Part shown: positions 24,760 to 38,889 of the stretch, in pieces | Layout of the letters: every line of letters begins with the position of its first letter | Numbering within the stretch: position 1 is the stretch's first letter | Translations under genes and position numbers: made by a program | The notes under the pieces: generated by a model | The model's database searches: none | What the model saw: the letters and a program-made list of their open reading frames with translations, nothing else | Told to the model about the DNA's origin: nothing | Assembly (NCBI GenBank): GCA_947034895.1 | Contig: OX344765.1 | Coordinates: 10,917,001 to 10,981,000 of the forward strand | Origin: Rhytidiadelphus loreus | Lineage: Eukaryota > Streptophyta > Bryopsida > Hypnales > Hylocomiaceae | Direction: 5' to 3' | DNA: 64,000 nucleotides

Positions 24760-25832
24760 AGAAACTCGCACTTTTTATAACATGCTTATAACGTGGTAGG
24801 CATGTTTGTATGGACATTAGATGCGTCAACTTGGATATCCAAAAAAATGCGTCAGGATTGACAAGCCAAAAAACATGCAAAATTACAGAAAACATAATAA
24901 GATTTGAAGAAGATTTAGGAGGATGTCTTAGAAAACATGGTCTTTTAAAATGTTAAGAAGTTGCCATGTGGCTACCACATGTGCGCCACCTCAGCGATGA
25001 CGGGGCAGTGAATGCCACATAAGCTACTTTTTCATCCATTCTTTGGATGACATTAGCCATGACATCACTACCACATATCAACTTTGTAGTAGTTTAGAAT
25101 TTTGACATTTTCATTGTATTGTGTCCAATCTGAAGTCCAAAAAGACATCTTTTGTGACATGCACATGTTTCCTTTGATGTTTACAATTAAATCATTTACA
25201 TTATCCCTTATGCTATGGCATGTCCTTTGCAAAATGGATGTCCACCAAGAATCCACATGTTTTTTCGGACATCAACTACAACATCCACATGTTTTCTAAG
25301 ACATCAATTGAGATAACCAACTACATTCATACACAATACACCATATACATCATTTCTTGCACAATACACCAATACATTAAAAATATAACATACATTATAC
25401 AACATACATCATTTACACAACATACATTATACAACAAGTACAATACACCATATAAAATACACTGTATTTGTGAATTTATTGTGGATATATTGAAATGAAA
25501 ACACAAGGTCATATAGAAGTGGGGTGGTAGGAAGTATGGCAAACCATATGGGATATGTAGAACGTGTAGTTTGTATTAAAAGTAAAATTTCAAAGATGAA
25601 CATGAGATGAACACGGCAATGCTTCATTTGATGTCTATGAAAACATTTGGATGTCTCAATAGACATTGCAAAAATGTCTCTAGAGACATTTGATTTGATG
25701 TCCCTAGAAAACAACTCAAAAAACATGTAGACATCTTAGTCAATGTCTCAAAAAATAGAATAAAAATTCTCAAATGTTGTACAAGTATATATAAACTTCT
25801 TCATAAATTCTCAAATGTTGTAGATTTTTAAT
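24760..25832. other. Left subterminal region of the large CACTA
   Basis: Non-coding. Repeated short motifs such as ACATGTTTT, GACATC and TTATAAC may be transposase binding sites, as usual in CACTA subtermini. 25316-25480 is a low-complexity stretch of AATACACC / AACATACATTATAC variants. Confidence 0.4.
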
Positions 25833-26308
25833 TACAACATTACAACCATTGGATTTTCATTTTTCAATTCCATAAATAAATTGTTAACAATTTAGTATTT
25901 TGAATCATTCCCTACATCTTTCTACTTACTATTTTTTTCCTATATGTTTTACAATTCCAAAAAATCTGAATTTCTTAAAGCATGTAGCCAAATTAACTTG
26001 AAGAATGATTCCACAAAGTTGCAACCATTTTGGACATTTTTTCATAATGATCTGACCTTGTGAAGTGCATCTGCCCAGATTTTCACAGGGGCAAAAAAAA
26101 GAATTTCGTCACTTCAATCTCTAATATCTTACAATCTACAAGGTAGAAATTTTTGAAATTTTTTGCACATCTTGTCAAACTAGCATACTACAAGATCGTA
26201 TGGTTACATGTGTCAAAAAAAGTTTTTTTTTCAGAAATTTGGTACTTATATAAAAAATGGCAGTTTTTGAGCATTTTTGGTGATAACATAGTCAAGGAAC
26301 TTTAGGGG
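25833..26308 (+). repeat. TTAA repeat family copy D (left-truncated)
   Basis: Aligns with the right half of copy A from ATTACAACATTACAACCATT onward and ends GGAACTTTAGGGG directly before TTAA (26309-26312). The missing left half starts at about the same family position as in copy B, suggesting a shared shorter subfamily. Confidence 0.6.
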
Positions 26309-27317
26309 TTAAGTTATTTCAACCTAACTTTGAATTAGAGTTGAATTTTATTAAAATTTTGATGAAATATTAAGTTTTCATCATAGTTATTGAATTTCAT
26401 TGGAATTTAAATCACATTCAAAATCAAATTATACCTATTAAAAATTTCAATTGATTAAAATTCAAACTTTGAATTTATACTCTGTAGAAAACTCCAAATG
26501 ATTTTGATAGATTTTGGAAGATTTTAAATATTCTAATACAATTTGAATTGTGAAATCCCTAAAACATGAACTATTTTCAAATATCCTATTTTTTGTATTC
26601 TTGAAAATTGTTTTTCCTACTTTTTACAAATTAAAATGTCAAAGTACCTATCTTCATGAGATTCTGTACTTTCCCAGTTCTTCCACTCACAATTTTTTTT
26701 AATGCTATTCCTTCCTAGGGTATCTTTTTTGTAAAGGTGTATACATTGGACATATTTCTCATGTTTCTTTCAAATTGTTTTTCTAATAAAGAAGTATTTC
26801 AGCAAAAAATTATGAGGATTGTCAAATGCTACAAAAGTAAGTTTTTTTTTCTTGCAATGACCCCAAAGTCTGTCTACACCTTTGTTCGTAGTATGTATGA
26901 AACTCCATCTATTTGTACAAAGCAAATGAGAGAAAATGTATTTCTTTTAAGAGATTTTGTATACTTTGAAATTTTTAAAAAGATAGCAAGAGCACATGAA
27001 ATGGAAGTCATCAATGTCAATTGATAGTGCAAGTATTATACAAAAGTAATTGAACCTAAAATGTACTGAAATTGTGACATTTAATGTATGAAAAAACTTC
27101 TAATTTGTCTTACAGAAGAATGTAAAGTTCTAGAGATGTAACTCTTGTATGATATGCAGGGGTCAATGGCATTAGAACGGATTACAAGACAACTTCTATA
27201 GAACAATATATAAAATTAAATTGATCAAGAAGGTACATGAGGACCAATTAGAAAAAGATGAAATGTAGAAATTTTAAAAATTTATGGAGAAACATGAAAT
27301 AATACGGTGTATTGTGT
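26309..27317. other. AT-rich stretch with one unassigned reading frame
   Basis: Mostly AT-rich. A plus-strand frame at 26737-27024 (95 aa, internal KSVYTFVRSMYETPSICT) has protein-like text, but I recognise no domain and see no flanking exons. Treat as unassigned. Confidence 0.25.
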
Positions 27318-27800
27318 TCATTAATTGCAGCATTCGAAGCACTGGGATTGCCATTTCTTAGTTTCAAAAACAAAGAGTCAGAAATGTCGTATTTGTTCCT
27401 GTTCTATACTTCTTTCTATTTACTATTTTCTGGCTATATGTTGTATAATTCAAAATTATTTAAAATATTTCATGTATACTGCCAACTTGCCTTGAAGAAG
27501 GAATGTAAAGAGTATCGACCGTTTTGGACATTTATCCTTGGAACCATGAACTTGTGAACTGCATGTACCCGTATTTTCGGCGGACTAAGAAAACAATTTG
27601 TATGGCTTCGACCGTCAATAGCTAGCATTGTAGATGTTGGAACATTTCGAAATTTTTTCTACATGTTCTGCAGTTCTTTTAGTACAGTATCCTATGGTTA
27701 CATGTTACTAAAGAATGTTTCTTCTCTCAATTGTACTACTTGTCCCACAAAGGACAGTTCAAGAGGAATTTCGATAAAACTATATACAGTCTTCGTCGAT
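27318..27800 (+). repeat. TTAA repeat family copy E (strongly diverged)
   Basis: Follows the right half of copy A in order (ACTGGGATTGCCATTT, TTTACTATTTTCTGGCTATATG, CGTTTTGGACATTT, CCTATGGTTACATGTTAC) but with many substitutions that add C and G. The right terminus is not recognisable. Confidence 0.45.
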
Positions 27801-28642
27801 CGTTACGGGGATCTCAAAATATAGAACCGTACTTCTAAGAAGCTTTGTATTATCCACATACAAATGATGAACAACTAGCACGCTTCTACGCTTCACTGAA
27901 ACCATACACACAGGTAGTGTAAAGAAAAATTTGAAATTTATTTATTTAACAATTTAAACTCAAAAAGCCTCGAATTTAAAATCTACGTGATCACGAAACC
28001 AATATAACACAATGACTTGTACTATTTCGCCAAATGTATGACATCGTGTATGCAATGAATATTAATTGTGTTATCATGTAGTTCATGTACATGTAAATAA
28101 ACGTAGTACTAACTATAAGAAAAGTTGTAGATGTATATGCCAATTAGCTTTGAATACTACTGTTTCTGTGTTTCTCTTCAGTTGAAGATTATACTTTATA
28201 CATTCCAATATATGAACTCTTTAGTTCAACATAACAATTGCAAAATACATGGGGACTAGTACGATTCCTAACCTTCACATATCGTCTTTTGTTTTCTATA
28301 ATGCCCTACATGATTCCTTTTATACATTACGACATTACTGCTATATTGTATCCGTCATTACAGGATGTCCATATTCACCGCTTTCACTTGCACAACAATA
28401 GTGCACTTGTTGCTAAGCATATTGTATTATCCACATACGTCTCTTACATCTCTTAGCACAAGACATCTTGGTTTGTCTTTCATAACAATCTCTTCATATA
28501 GGAACGAAGTCTATGATTGTTACCATGCTGAAAAAGACATGAACAAGCACTGCACATTTACAAGTACGTGTTTAAAAACGCATGAGTTCACTAATTATTG
28601 TGTTCTACATTTTACCCTTGTTACATGACTAGGACATTTGCT

Positions 28643-31600
28643 CTAGTGCTGCACGTCTGTAGTGTGTTCTGCTGTTGTTTCTGAAGGTACTGTGATGTAT
28701 GTGCCTCCTACTGTCGCTGGTTGTCGTCGAGGCTCAGTTGCTAGCACCAACGGCTGCAAGCCTAAAAAGTCCGAGTCATTTCCAACGTCGATGATGCCAT
28801 TCGATGATTTAGGAAGTTGTAACTGTCCACGTCTACCACGAACATCCGTTCTACAAACCACCTTCCATCCACGTTTGTTGGGGTCATCTGAAAAAAAAAC
28901 TTGCTGACAATGTAAGGGAAATGCAAACGAATCTGCGTATATCTTTCCGTCCATGCGGTTGAAGTTTGCTATAGTGAATCCATATTTGTCCCTCTGTACA
29001 CTTGGATAACGTGCGTCCTGAGTGTTCCGAATCCAATCGCACACCAGTACTGTTGTGTAGTGATTGCGATAATCCAACTCTAGAATTTCTTCTATATACC
29101 CAACGTAATCATCAATCCTCTCAATGGGATGCCCATTAAGAACTGCCCATCGAAGTTGACTAGTGAATGAAGCCACCACACACGAATCACGGGTTACAAG
29201 TCCCACTTCAGAACTGCGAACACGCAGATGTATTCCACAAGCGTACATGTGGCGATGCGAAGTTGCATATCGTTCAGGAGGACGAGCGTACTATAAAATG
29301 TCGTTTTCAAGGTCTTCACCCGCTACTTCAGCAGCATTTACTTTCTCCGTCAACTAGTCAGCAAAACTTGGGAATTCATTCAATTCAGGTGGATATCTTG
29401 GTTGCTGTGGAAGACGGTGGTGTCGGCATTCCAAGCAAAAGGCCTCCCGTTCTTCCCAACGTCTCCCCTTTTGAATGATATACTCTCTATACATTTTACG
29501 CCATTCTCATAGGTTACTATAAGCGCTTTGTAATGGCTGTTATTCCACAAGTAATACTAGAATCACGAAAAGCTTTGCGACAAAGCTCAGAAGAAGACAT
29601 GGAAAAGTAATTGGCATTTTACAATATTGCAATGTGTTCCTCTGTTAGTACTGAAGGAAGGTATTGTGCATGTGCAAGTATGCATTCCATAAACATTGCT
29701 TTGTAGGATACAAGTACTTACTGGCGCCAGGCTTCCAAACTTGTTGCATTGTCGAGAATGAAAGCATGTGCAAAGTTTCGCACCTTATTTGACATTTTCC
29801 GTTTCGCTCGATCACTAGAGTGTAGGACCTCATCATTCATCGTTGCGTCTTCTTCAGCATCCCAAACACAATGTGTTGTTCCTCTGTATTGCTTCATGTA
29901 CTCTGTACAAAAGCCAAGTGTATCATCCATGCGGTACCCTTCAGCAATGCTTCCCTCAGGATGTGCATATGTTCGGACATAATCCTTCAATGTCTTCATG
30001 TACCTCTCGATAGGATACATCCAGGGACAGTGCACTGGTCCGCATAGAAAGAGTTGTTGCACTAGATGTACAGGAAGATGCGACATGATGTTCAGAAACG
30101 TCGGTGGAAACTCTTTTTCCAGCTCGCATGTCGCCATAATGACATTGTGCATGAGTTCATCTTTCCCTAAATGACGCACCTCTTTTGCACATAGCTTTTG
30201 GAAAACTTGTGATGTTCGAATAATTGCATGTCGTACATTTTCTGGGAGCACATTCCGTACAGCCACCGAAAGAATCTACAGCACGTACAACAGCACATTC
30301 ATTAAGTATTTCACCATCTTGTCCAGCCATGTGCGCATGCACTATTCTGTGGGTGGTACTGCTGCAATTAATTTGTCTATCTTCAATGACTACTACTGCT
30401 AACATTTAAAGTTTCTTCACGATTGCACCAATGAATTACTTATATCATATGTGTAGCTCATCTTCAGAAAACTTTTTAGAAAGGTTGCTACTACAGAAAA
30501 CAAATATTTCTTACATAAAAGTACAAGGAGTCTTGTTACTCTCTACAGGAATTATGATAACTGGAATTTTGTGCTCGTATGCCTTGTGCCCTAGTAATGT
30601 TGTCAGCTGCATACAGTTCAGGTTCCGTACTATACTTGTTGCATGAGAACATGGTAGTCATGTGTTTTCATGTACTACAGTTTGCCGTCCAAGAATCTTT
30701 TGTGAATAGAGCTGACGTAGTTTGAAGGCGTGTGAATGTTTGTGATGATGTCTACAAATTCCTTTCGTTCGTCTGCTTTCAGTACGTAGGGTGCGGGCGA
30801 CATGTAGTACTCTTGATTTCCTCGTGCTCCAGCTTGCAACCAAATCTCTTCACGAATTTCCAGATCTTGAACATCTTGACGACTGCCAGCGTTGTCATGG
30901 ATACCCATAATGGTCTTCAATATATTCTCGCACAAATTCTTCTCGTAGTGCATTGGATCCAGAAGATGTCGCTCCAGCAAATGTTGTTAAGAATGATGTC
31001 ATTTGTCTTATATGCATTAGTATATTTCATCTTCTTTCATGAGGCAACATATGGGACATGCATATTGTATGTTACACGTAGTCATGGCATGCACATATAA
31101 CACAATGTATACAGCTCCAAAACGTACTTGAACATATAGTTTTTGGACAACCTGACAACTGTGGGCAACAAATTTGTACAATATACACTCCTTTCCACAT
31201 TTGAGAGCTCGTACTAGCGATGAGAAGAATCATCTCATTGCAGCGTTCACTAAACAGTGCGGACATAAACAACAACATTATGTTCACTGAATTTGTTGTA
31301 CCTACCTTATAGTCCAGTGCAAGGAAATGTGGAGTACATACGAATCTGCCAGTAAGGAAGTTTGTATAGTGCACTCAATCGTTTGACACCTATGCAATGC
31401 ACTGGGTCTGCCTTCGCGTTCTCCTTTCCACCGAGATCAAGGTATGACTGTTGCCATGCTGCATACTTTATGACGTCCATACCAGACATGATCGATGGCA
31501 TACAACGTTGCTCCACTTCACCGTTGAATCTTTTGTTGCGTCTGTACGGATGTTGTCTGTTGAGATACCTCCTCATTCCTCCATATACGATTTTTGAACC

Positions 31601-33163
31601 ACATATGTGCCCGTTCGCTAAAATGTCCCCCGTTTTTGCCATTCTTAATTCGGTTAAAGGTCCACAGCAAGGACAGCCTTTGTAACCCTTACAACAAAGG
31701 CCTGATATTAGGCCGTACGCTGAATAATCATATATGGTCCACAATAGCAAACCACGAACTGTGAATCCTCAAGAGCCTTCCGGTTGAGAGAAATCGATTG
31801 CTGGAACACCTGCCCACAGTTCCTGCAACTCTTTCAATAGCGGGCGCATGTATACATCAATGTTTTTGGATGTCGGTGACATCTTCCCCGATATGAGAAT
31901 GCACAAAGAAATAAAAAACTTCTTTGTAACAAACCAAGGCTCAAAATTATAAATTAATATGAGCACGGGCCATGTGGACCAATTTGTATTACTCAGTTTG
32001 AATGGATTCACACCATCCAACGCTAATGCCAACCACATGTTCCTTTTCTCCAATCCAAAGTTGTTGAAAGCAGCATCTGTATCAACATGCTTCCACGCTG
32101 GACTATCTACCACTGAGCGCATGATGCCGTCTTCGCTAACATATTTTGTATAACCAGTTAATATGCGCGCAATTTCCGTTGACCTCCACATGCGCTTCAG
32201 TCTTGGTATCAAGGGAAAATGTCGTACAATCTTCACTGGAATTGCATCTGTGCCTTCCACCCAACGTGATTTACAGCATTTTGGACAACTGTTCAAGTCA
32301 GCACATTCATTGTCAAAAAGCACACATCCATCTGGACAGGCATGGATGTTTTTATAATTTAAGCCCAACCTCCGAATGTTTTTCCGAGCTATGTAGTGAG
32401 TACCTGGCAATTTGTTGTCCAATGGCAACAAATCCTTCGATAAATAACGTAGTAGTTCATCTGTGAATCTATTGCTCACATGAAACACTGCACACATATT
32501 CATTATGATGATTGTCGCTGAAACCACACTCGTTTTGGACCCAGCATATACTGGTGTTGTAGCTTGGTCATACAACTCCTCCAATCCATCCAGTGTATCT
32601 GCACCATTCTCCTCGTTGTCTTCAACGTCTGGAACTTCCACTGCATCGCGATGTAATGCGTCACTTCTGTCCAGTGCCTCCATCACCTGCCTTTGCACCT
32701 CGTGTAACTCATCAAGTGCGTTGTTGCGAGCATGCTCAGCCTCTTGTTGTGGTATGTTTGGTACATCCACATTTGGTACATCGTGCTCTTCGTTCACCAT
32801 GGCTTCCGCCTGTGGATGCTGTTCTACAACGTCATCGTCAAAAATGTCATCTTCTATCCATAGTCCTCGACGAGGGTAACCGTTAGGAGGATCACCTCCT
32901 ATCATGGATTTCATTAGGAAGGGATCGCGTCCCACTGTTGTATGGTGCTTTCTGATGATGTCTATACTCTTACGCTGTCCGCCATGACAGTCCCTGCATG
33001 GGCATCTATATGCTCTTATGTTCTGCTCCGTTGCTACTTGCAACTCTGTTTCCAAGATTAAGTCCCCTACCAGAATGTGACGTAGTGTATGTCCATCACT
33101 GCAAATGCGGACTGTTGCGGGTTGTTGTACAGAATGCATCGGCATTCTCTGAGAATATTGCAA
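28643..33163 (-). pseudogene. CACTA transposase (TNP2/TNPD-like) with DUF4218 and DUF4216, decayed
   Basis: DDE-type transposase of En/Spm elements, which would cut at the CACTA ends. First block, 33163 to about 31331: Cys-rich YRCPCRDCHGGQRKS like the transposase-associated domain, acidic linker, then tnp2 (CPDGCVLF--ECADLNSCPKC, ALDGVNPF, LLWTIYDYSAYG, GYKGCPCC, RRYLNRQHPYRR). Second block, 30980-30675: LDPMHYEKNLCENIL. Third, 30275-29722 with GT-AG borders: DUF4218 (VLPENVRHAI, FPPTFLNIMSHLPVHLV, WMYPIERYMKTLK, PEGSIAEGY). Fourth, to 28643: DUF4216-like (RSSEVGLVTRDSCVVASF, YYGxIxEILELDY type). In-frame stops at 31769-31771 (TGA before GFTVRGLLLWT) and 29291-29293 (TAG) make it a pseudogene. 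Intron borders between blocks one and two are unresolved. Confidence 0.85.
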
Positions 33164-33396
33164 ATGTTTGGAACTGTTCCAAAAAGTAGGAACTCACATG
33201 CTTAATGTTATTTGGAAACTGCAAAAAAAAACAATGAAACGAAGCTCAGTCATGGACATTGGTCCTGTGACGTCTGCACTGCAGACATTCCAATGAAGTA
33301 AATAATTTTTTGGTTGCGAAGCAATGTATACATGAGCGATCTACCTCATTTTCATTACTGTACAACGTCAGCGTTCTGCAACTGCTGTACATGAGC

Positions 33397-33621
33397 ACTA
33401 CACTAATGATGATAAACAGTGTTACCTACACTAATTGATTTAAAAGAGCTATAAGTTTTTATTGTTGATGAATATTTTTACCAACTATAGGTGTAAAGTT
33501 CTCCCACTTAAAATGATATTAGGATCTATACACTCAGTACAAATATTCATCAGAAGTAAAAACTTATAGCATTTCTAAAATAGTTAGTATGGCTAACACT
33601 ATTTATCATCATTAGTGTAGT
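33397..33621. mobile_element. 225-bp MITE with 26-bp inverted ends
   Basis: Ends ACTACACTAATGATGATAAA and its complement, continuing to AGTGTTA. A 3-bp AGC lies on both sides (33394-33396, 33622-33624). An inner inverted pair (CTATAAGTTTTTA near 33450 and TAAAAACTTATAG near 33550) makes a second stem. Inserted upstream of the tnp2 gene. Confidence 0.65.
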
Positions 33622-34648
33622 AGCACAAAAACTAGCACAACTACATGAATTCATACACATTTGTAGCAACGTTTGTACAAGTGTCTAGAATGCACATACA
33701 TGTACAGTACAACAACCTTCTTGTAGCATACAACTCTCTAAAGCTATTGTTTTCATTAGAGGTTCCACAGTGCTTCAAACTACTACTTAAAGTCATGTGC
33801 ACGTTTGTATTGAATTAGAAATGAATAAAGGTAACTGCAGTATGTACTCATCCTATAGAAGTTTCCATGTTCACTTCAGTTGTTCTCCAATGGTATAAAA
33901 GTCATACAATCCATAATTAATACAAATATCATAGAATTCATTAGAACAAAGACTACAAAGAATCATAACATACATTTCACTAGCACATTTTTTGTACTAT
34001 TTCTATATGATCATGCATGTTCATGAACAAGGTTATGCTAGGTCTGCAATATCATAGAGTTCATACTTAAAGAACCTCTTCCTAGAGTTTTTGGCTTTGG
34101 TTCTAGTGTACATAGCCTTCACAACAACGGCCCCAGAATTTTTGGTGGACCTTTACCAAATCTGATTTCAGCAATCCACACTTGTTATGTTCTAAGGATA
34201 AAAGGGTGATGACCATAACCTTTTCTTATTTCATTGAGGATTATGTTATTCTTGAAAATGTTAGTTAAGTCTTTTGTATAATGAATTCTAAAAATGAAGC
34301 TATAGGAATATGAAAGTACTTCATCCTAATGTCCTTTTCTAATATTACTTTCATTCACTACTGCTTCTTCAAGAAGACATTAGCACTTAGCAGGTGCAGT
34401 TTCTAATGAAGAAATGTTGCACACGTATACCTACACATTTATGAATTACACTCTACATACCAATACACTGAATATAAGCAACACAATCAGAAATCCGAAA
34501 ACAAAACCTGCAACAATGTACATGCTCATCTCATTTATATGGAATTAGTTTTTGTGCATTTTCTAGTTCATTGACATGAGCAAGGTCCAGAATCGTGCCT
34601 ACTGCTTTACTAAACATACCTAGTAATTGTTTGTACAATGAAATAGCC

Positions 34649-36800
34649 TTAAAAAAACTGAACCCTCTCATATGATAGGTCTCCCTCCGCTACTGTATTA
34701 GCTACAAATTTGCAGACTACGAACACGTGCAAGTGGTTCTGCGAACCAGATTTGACGGAAATCATGATAGTGCTGTTTCTGCAAATGTAGAATTCATCTT
34801 CAATGACGTGCCATTGTGAAACATTTCTACAAGTGACACTGCTCACTGCATTTTTCTAAAGGCAACATTACTGTCAAGTACTGCAGTTCATTACCTATGT
34901 AGAGACGTTCAGCTCTCAATGTCGTTATGTGATCAGTGAGCAGAAAGCTTTGTTCAAAGTTTTGTGCTTGAAGAATATTAGCAAAGTCTGAGCAAGTGAA
35001 CCTCCCAAATGCTACACTGTCATAGGCATACAAAAATGGAAGTTTGAGTTCTTCATGGACATGTTAATGAGCATGTTCATTTTGACATCTTCAATTCTAT
35101 TTATGACACATATGCACTGCCATGCAAGTCATGCATGCATCACGAAATGACAATCAGAAAACAATTGAATGTGGCTCCAACCGTTAAGTACTAAAGTAGA
35201 CACCTACTTTTGCGCCCGTACACAAGTTCGGCAGGACCTATTTGCACTTCTGCTTCCACCCGTTCTTTGTTTTGCACAAAGTAGTTCGCAGTTCGTATTG
35301 GCACGCTGCGCTTGTACAGGGTCAACATTCACAGCACTTGCTCAACTCGGATGATGAAGACTCCATTGTGACATTCAACAAAGTCTTGCAGAAACCAGAA
35401 TCTGCAAGCCATGGTGCATACGCTGTACTCAAATTTCAATAGCACTTCAGCAGAAACACGTTTCTGTCGTAGTCCTCCTTGAACATTTGTTTCTTGCAAT
35501 TTCGGAAGGCTGAAACCACAATGAGTGAACGTGATGTACTTGTCATTTCCTTATGCTTGTTGCTAACCTTTTGTGATGAAAATGGTCAATCACGTACATG
35601 GAATTCAATATGTAGCGAACAGAGGACGAAAAGTAAATACTATTCTCAGGAACAAGAAGACATGTTGCTGCATGAGAAAAAATGGCTCATATTCTCATGT
35701 ACCGTCCTTGACGATCTATGCCCTCTGAGCCATGCTGCTGCATGAGAGAAAACGTCTCATATGCTCATGTATCGTCCTTGACGATGTCTGCCCTTTGGCC
35801 TACACAGTGAGCTTCACAGCGGGGTCTTATACTATACTTACAGTTTAGAATATCACGAAGTTCTGAATTGTTGTATAGGAAACTATGGACATGTGTAGAC
35901 ATTGACGAACATCGTCGAAATGGGATTCAGAGGACAGCTGGGAAACACTGATACAGTTCACAATGAACTAGAAATCAGTCATCGCTAATTGGATTTGTTC
36001 ACCCAACCATGACTCATATTCTTCCTCTACACTTTCAAAAGGATAAACTCCATTATAGAACCACGACATACTATACGTGTGGCTATGGTACACATCATCA
36101 ACAATCTCTGCTATGAAGTTTTTTGTGCCAACCAATCCTAACTCATATCAACGCATGTGCTTTGCATGTAAGAAAACCATGCACTGGAGGTGTGATGCCA
36201 AATTTTTTTCATATTGTGCAAACGGATGACAGTCATCTACGTCGGGACATGCTGCATGGACCTCCAGTTCAATGGAATTGCCGCATTCTCCAACCGATTC
36301 ACTAGGTGACAAAACACACATAACAAGGTCTCCTTCCGCACTTGACATTTTCCTGAACATACTTGGCAAATGCGGGGTTCTAAGTGTACATGCAAGAGGA
36401 TATAACATCATACAGACGGTGGTACTTACATCTCTATCCAATTTTTGCCTCATGAGAGCAAGAAGCTGCAAGTCATAGTAATTTTCGTGAAAATGAACAT
36501 TTACAATGGTACTGCGGTTGGCCTGAGGTCGGAAAACATACGAAAACTGTAGAATAATACTCACGTTACATTACAGCCGTTGTGAAACTGACTTGCGTGA
36601 CTGGTGCTTGCATTGACTGCTTGGAATGGAAGCTCCAATTGTGGATGCCTCGCAGTGCATTGGTTGTCTCCTGGACACACTCTTCACAAATCATGTCAAC
36701 TGTGTTACTGTGTATACATACAGACTTTGCCATAGTACAAAAATTACCGCTCATCAAAGCATTCACACATGACATCATACCTTACTACTTGCAATGAAAT
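34649..36800 (-). other. Unrecognised spliced coding potential on the minus strand
   Basis: Several minus-strand stretches have protein-like text and plausible splice borders, but I do not know the family. At about 36690-36567: MICEECVQETTNALRGIHNW. Then, after a candidate short intron, an open frame 36546-36148 with YVFRPQANRSTIVNVHFHEN. At 35033-34649 two frames join if a 49-nt GT-AG intron is removed near 34892-34844, giving LYIVSSVTCRNVSQWHVIED and a stop at 34649. Same strand as tnp2 and upstream of it. It could be a third element-encoded gene or captured host exons. No start codon or full structure can be set. Confidence 0.3.
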
Positions 36801-37699
36801 GGATTCATGGCATTCAAGTGTATTCTTACTTTTGGTGCATCGGCCGGCAGGTACTTTGTGTAGTACTCCCCCAAGGACGTGCTCCGAATGGTTCATGGAA
36901 TTCCTACGTGAACGGCATATTTGTAATGAAGACATGAACATTAGCAATTTACCATGCAGTCCCTATGTTGCTGACATGGATGTGTTCTTTCCATGACTGT
37001 CACTATAAAATAAAAGCATTGCAAACAGAAAGCAGACAGAGAATCCTCTGAGGTTCATCATTCCCACGTCCAATAGAAACTGCAATTTTCAATTAGAGAC
37101 AACAATTCAGAAGCGGTGATTATTTAAAACATTCTCAGTCCCACCAATGTTTTCTTCGCAAAGAGCACCATACTTGTGCACCTGTGATAACCAATGAAAC
37201 ATACAGAAAGAGCAACGGCTGGAACAATGCATAGCCGAAGCTCTGTTATGTATGAGAAGCAATGTAACAGTATAGCACGTCCAATTCCACATGGTCGACG
37301 ACGAGCAAGGCCTAATATTTTGTACAATCACCACCAGCAGAAGTGCGCATCCAAGGATGCAATTACTGAAGTCATGTTCTCTGAAATGTACAGAGGACTG
37401 TGTTCTGTTGTTACTACTCACGTTCTGTTGTATACTTCACCGTCCGAGAGTAAATGCCTTCGTTTCCAAAAACGTCGAAGCCTACAGTGCATGGCAGTGC
37501 AGATGGACCACTAAGCATCAGCCGTACCCTCACAATGCTAGTCTTACGTGTCTTCCAGGAGTTCCAGCTGCACACAAAGAAGTTGTTGAACACGAAGCAA
37601 CGAAGAGTCAGTGCCCTTCAGGCGCATCAGACATTCCTCGATCGCTCGGCAACTGCTGTCGTTTACATACTTGCAAATGGACAATCACAACGATTTCCT

Positions 37700-38889
37700 A
37701 AGAAATGAAGGGCTTCAGAGGTCAAGAAGATGTTTACCTAATTCCGCCGACATTGACACTGGTGTGATGGAATCATCTGTAGTCGTCTTCACGGAGTTCC
37801 TCAAGTGAGTCGCTAGCGATTACGGAGGCAATTCACTTAATCGGAACACAAGTAATCATGTACCGTTGGATGGATGCAGGTGTAGTGGACGATTGAAAAC
37901 CTTGGACATAGCCAGAAGCGATGGTCGCACGCTTGCGTTTCTGCCTGTCGCGGAGAACTCAGCCACCAATCAGGTGAACCCCTAACTGCTTGCAATTTGC
38001 TGGATTTTATTATTCCCAAGGACGGTGTCGCACACAGACCTGTCCATTATATCAGAAGCACGCAACCATTACAGTAGGAAGTCCTCAGCCGCCTGCCGCC
38101 ACCGTGCTTTGTCCTTCGACCACAGTTGTGCAGACGGCAACATAGTCACTTTCTTGTGGTCTTAGGGAACCTTCTTCCCTGTAGGTAGGCTACGTGTACG
38201 ACCATGTAAAATTTCTCTTGGCAGTAAGGCACTTGCCCTTCGTCCGTGTTGCCTTCTCTTACGTTTTCAGTGACATAGTAAACTACAAGAAGCAAGTCCG
38301 CGACACATTGGCGGACACATCGGCTACATCGTAATTCTTTTGTTTTTCATGGATGCAGCGTGCGTATAAATCAGTTCTACTGCACCGTCGTCTTGCCAGT
38401 CATCCGTGTATCGTTTTCGTAGTGCTTCAGAAGAGCTCTGTTGCAGACGTGCAGGTCACAGGCCACCGCCGCATCCACAGCATTGCGAGCGTGCACACGT
38501 AGTGAAGGCATTCCTGTCTTTTGTGCTTGCTGTATCGTGTCATTCACGATGAAATTAGTCATTTTCTTCGCTTCTGTTGGTATGCTCAGTTGGGACTTGT
38601 AATACCGCCACGTATGTCGTGGAGTGTTGCGAGTAGCAACGAGGATACAATGAAGACATGACATGAATGGAAGCTAATTCACTGTCTTCGCCATGGACAT
38701 AGTGTGTGCGTTTCGTCTAGCTGTAGAGGTCCAGAAAGGCTGTGCGAATGACGTGCTTCTGTACTTACATACTACTATGACATTGTCTTTGTCATTGATG
38801 CAGTGATTCACTGCTGTGTGCTGCACATACATTGGTGTTTGCAATTGTTGGGGGAGGGTTTTGTTCATTGGCGAAGCGCACGCAGAAGG
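37700..38889. other. Region between divergent CACTA genes, mostly unassigned
   Basis: Upstream of the second CACTA gene. A minus-strand frame at 38664-38377 (95 aa, contains HARNAVDAAVACDLHVCNRA) is protein-like but unrecognised. The zone should contain the promoter of the plus-strand gene; I cannot pick a TATA box with confidence. Confidence 0.3.

Noticed and set aside
33397..33621. Right end of the large CACTA element
   Set aside because: CACTAATG ends here pair with each other within 225 bp and have their own 3-bp flanks, so this is a separate MITE.
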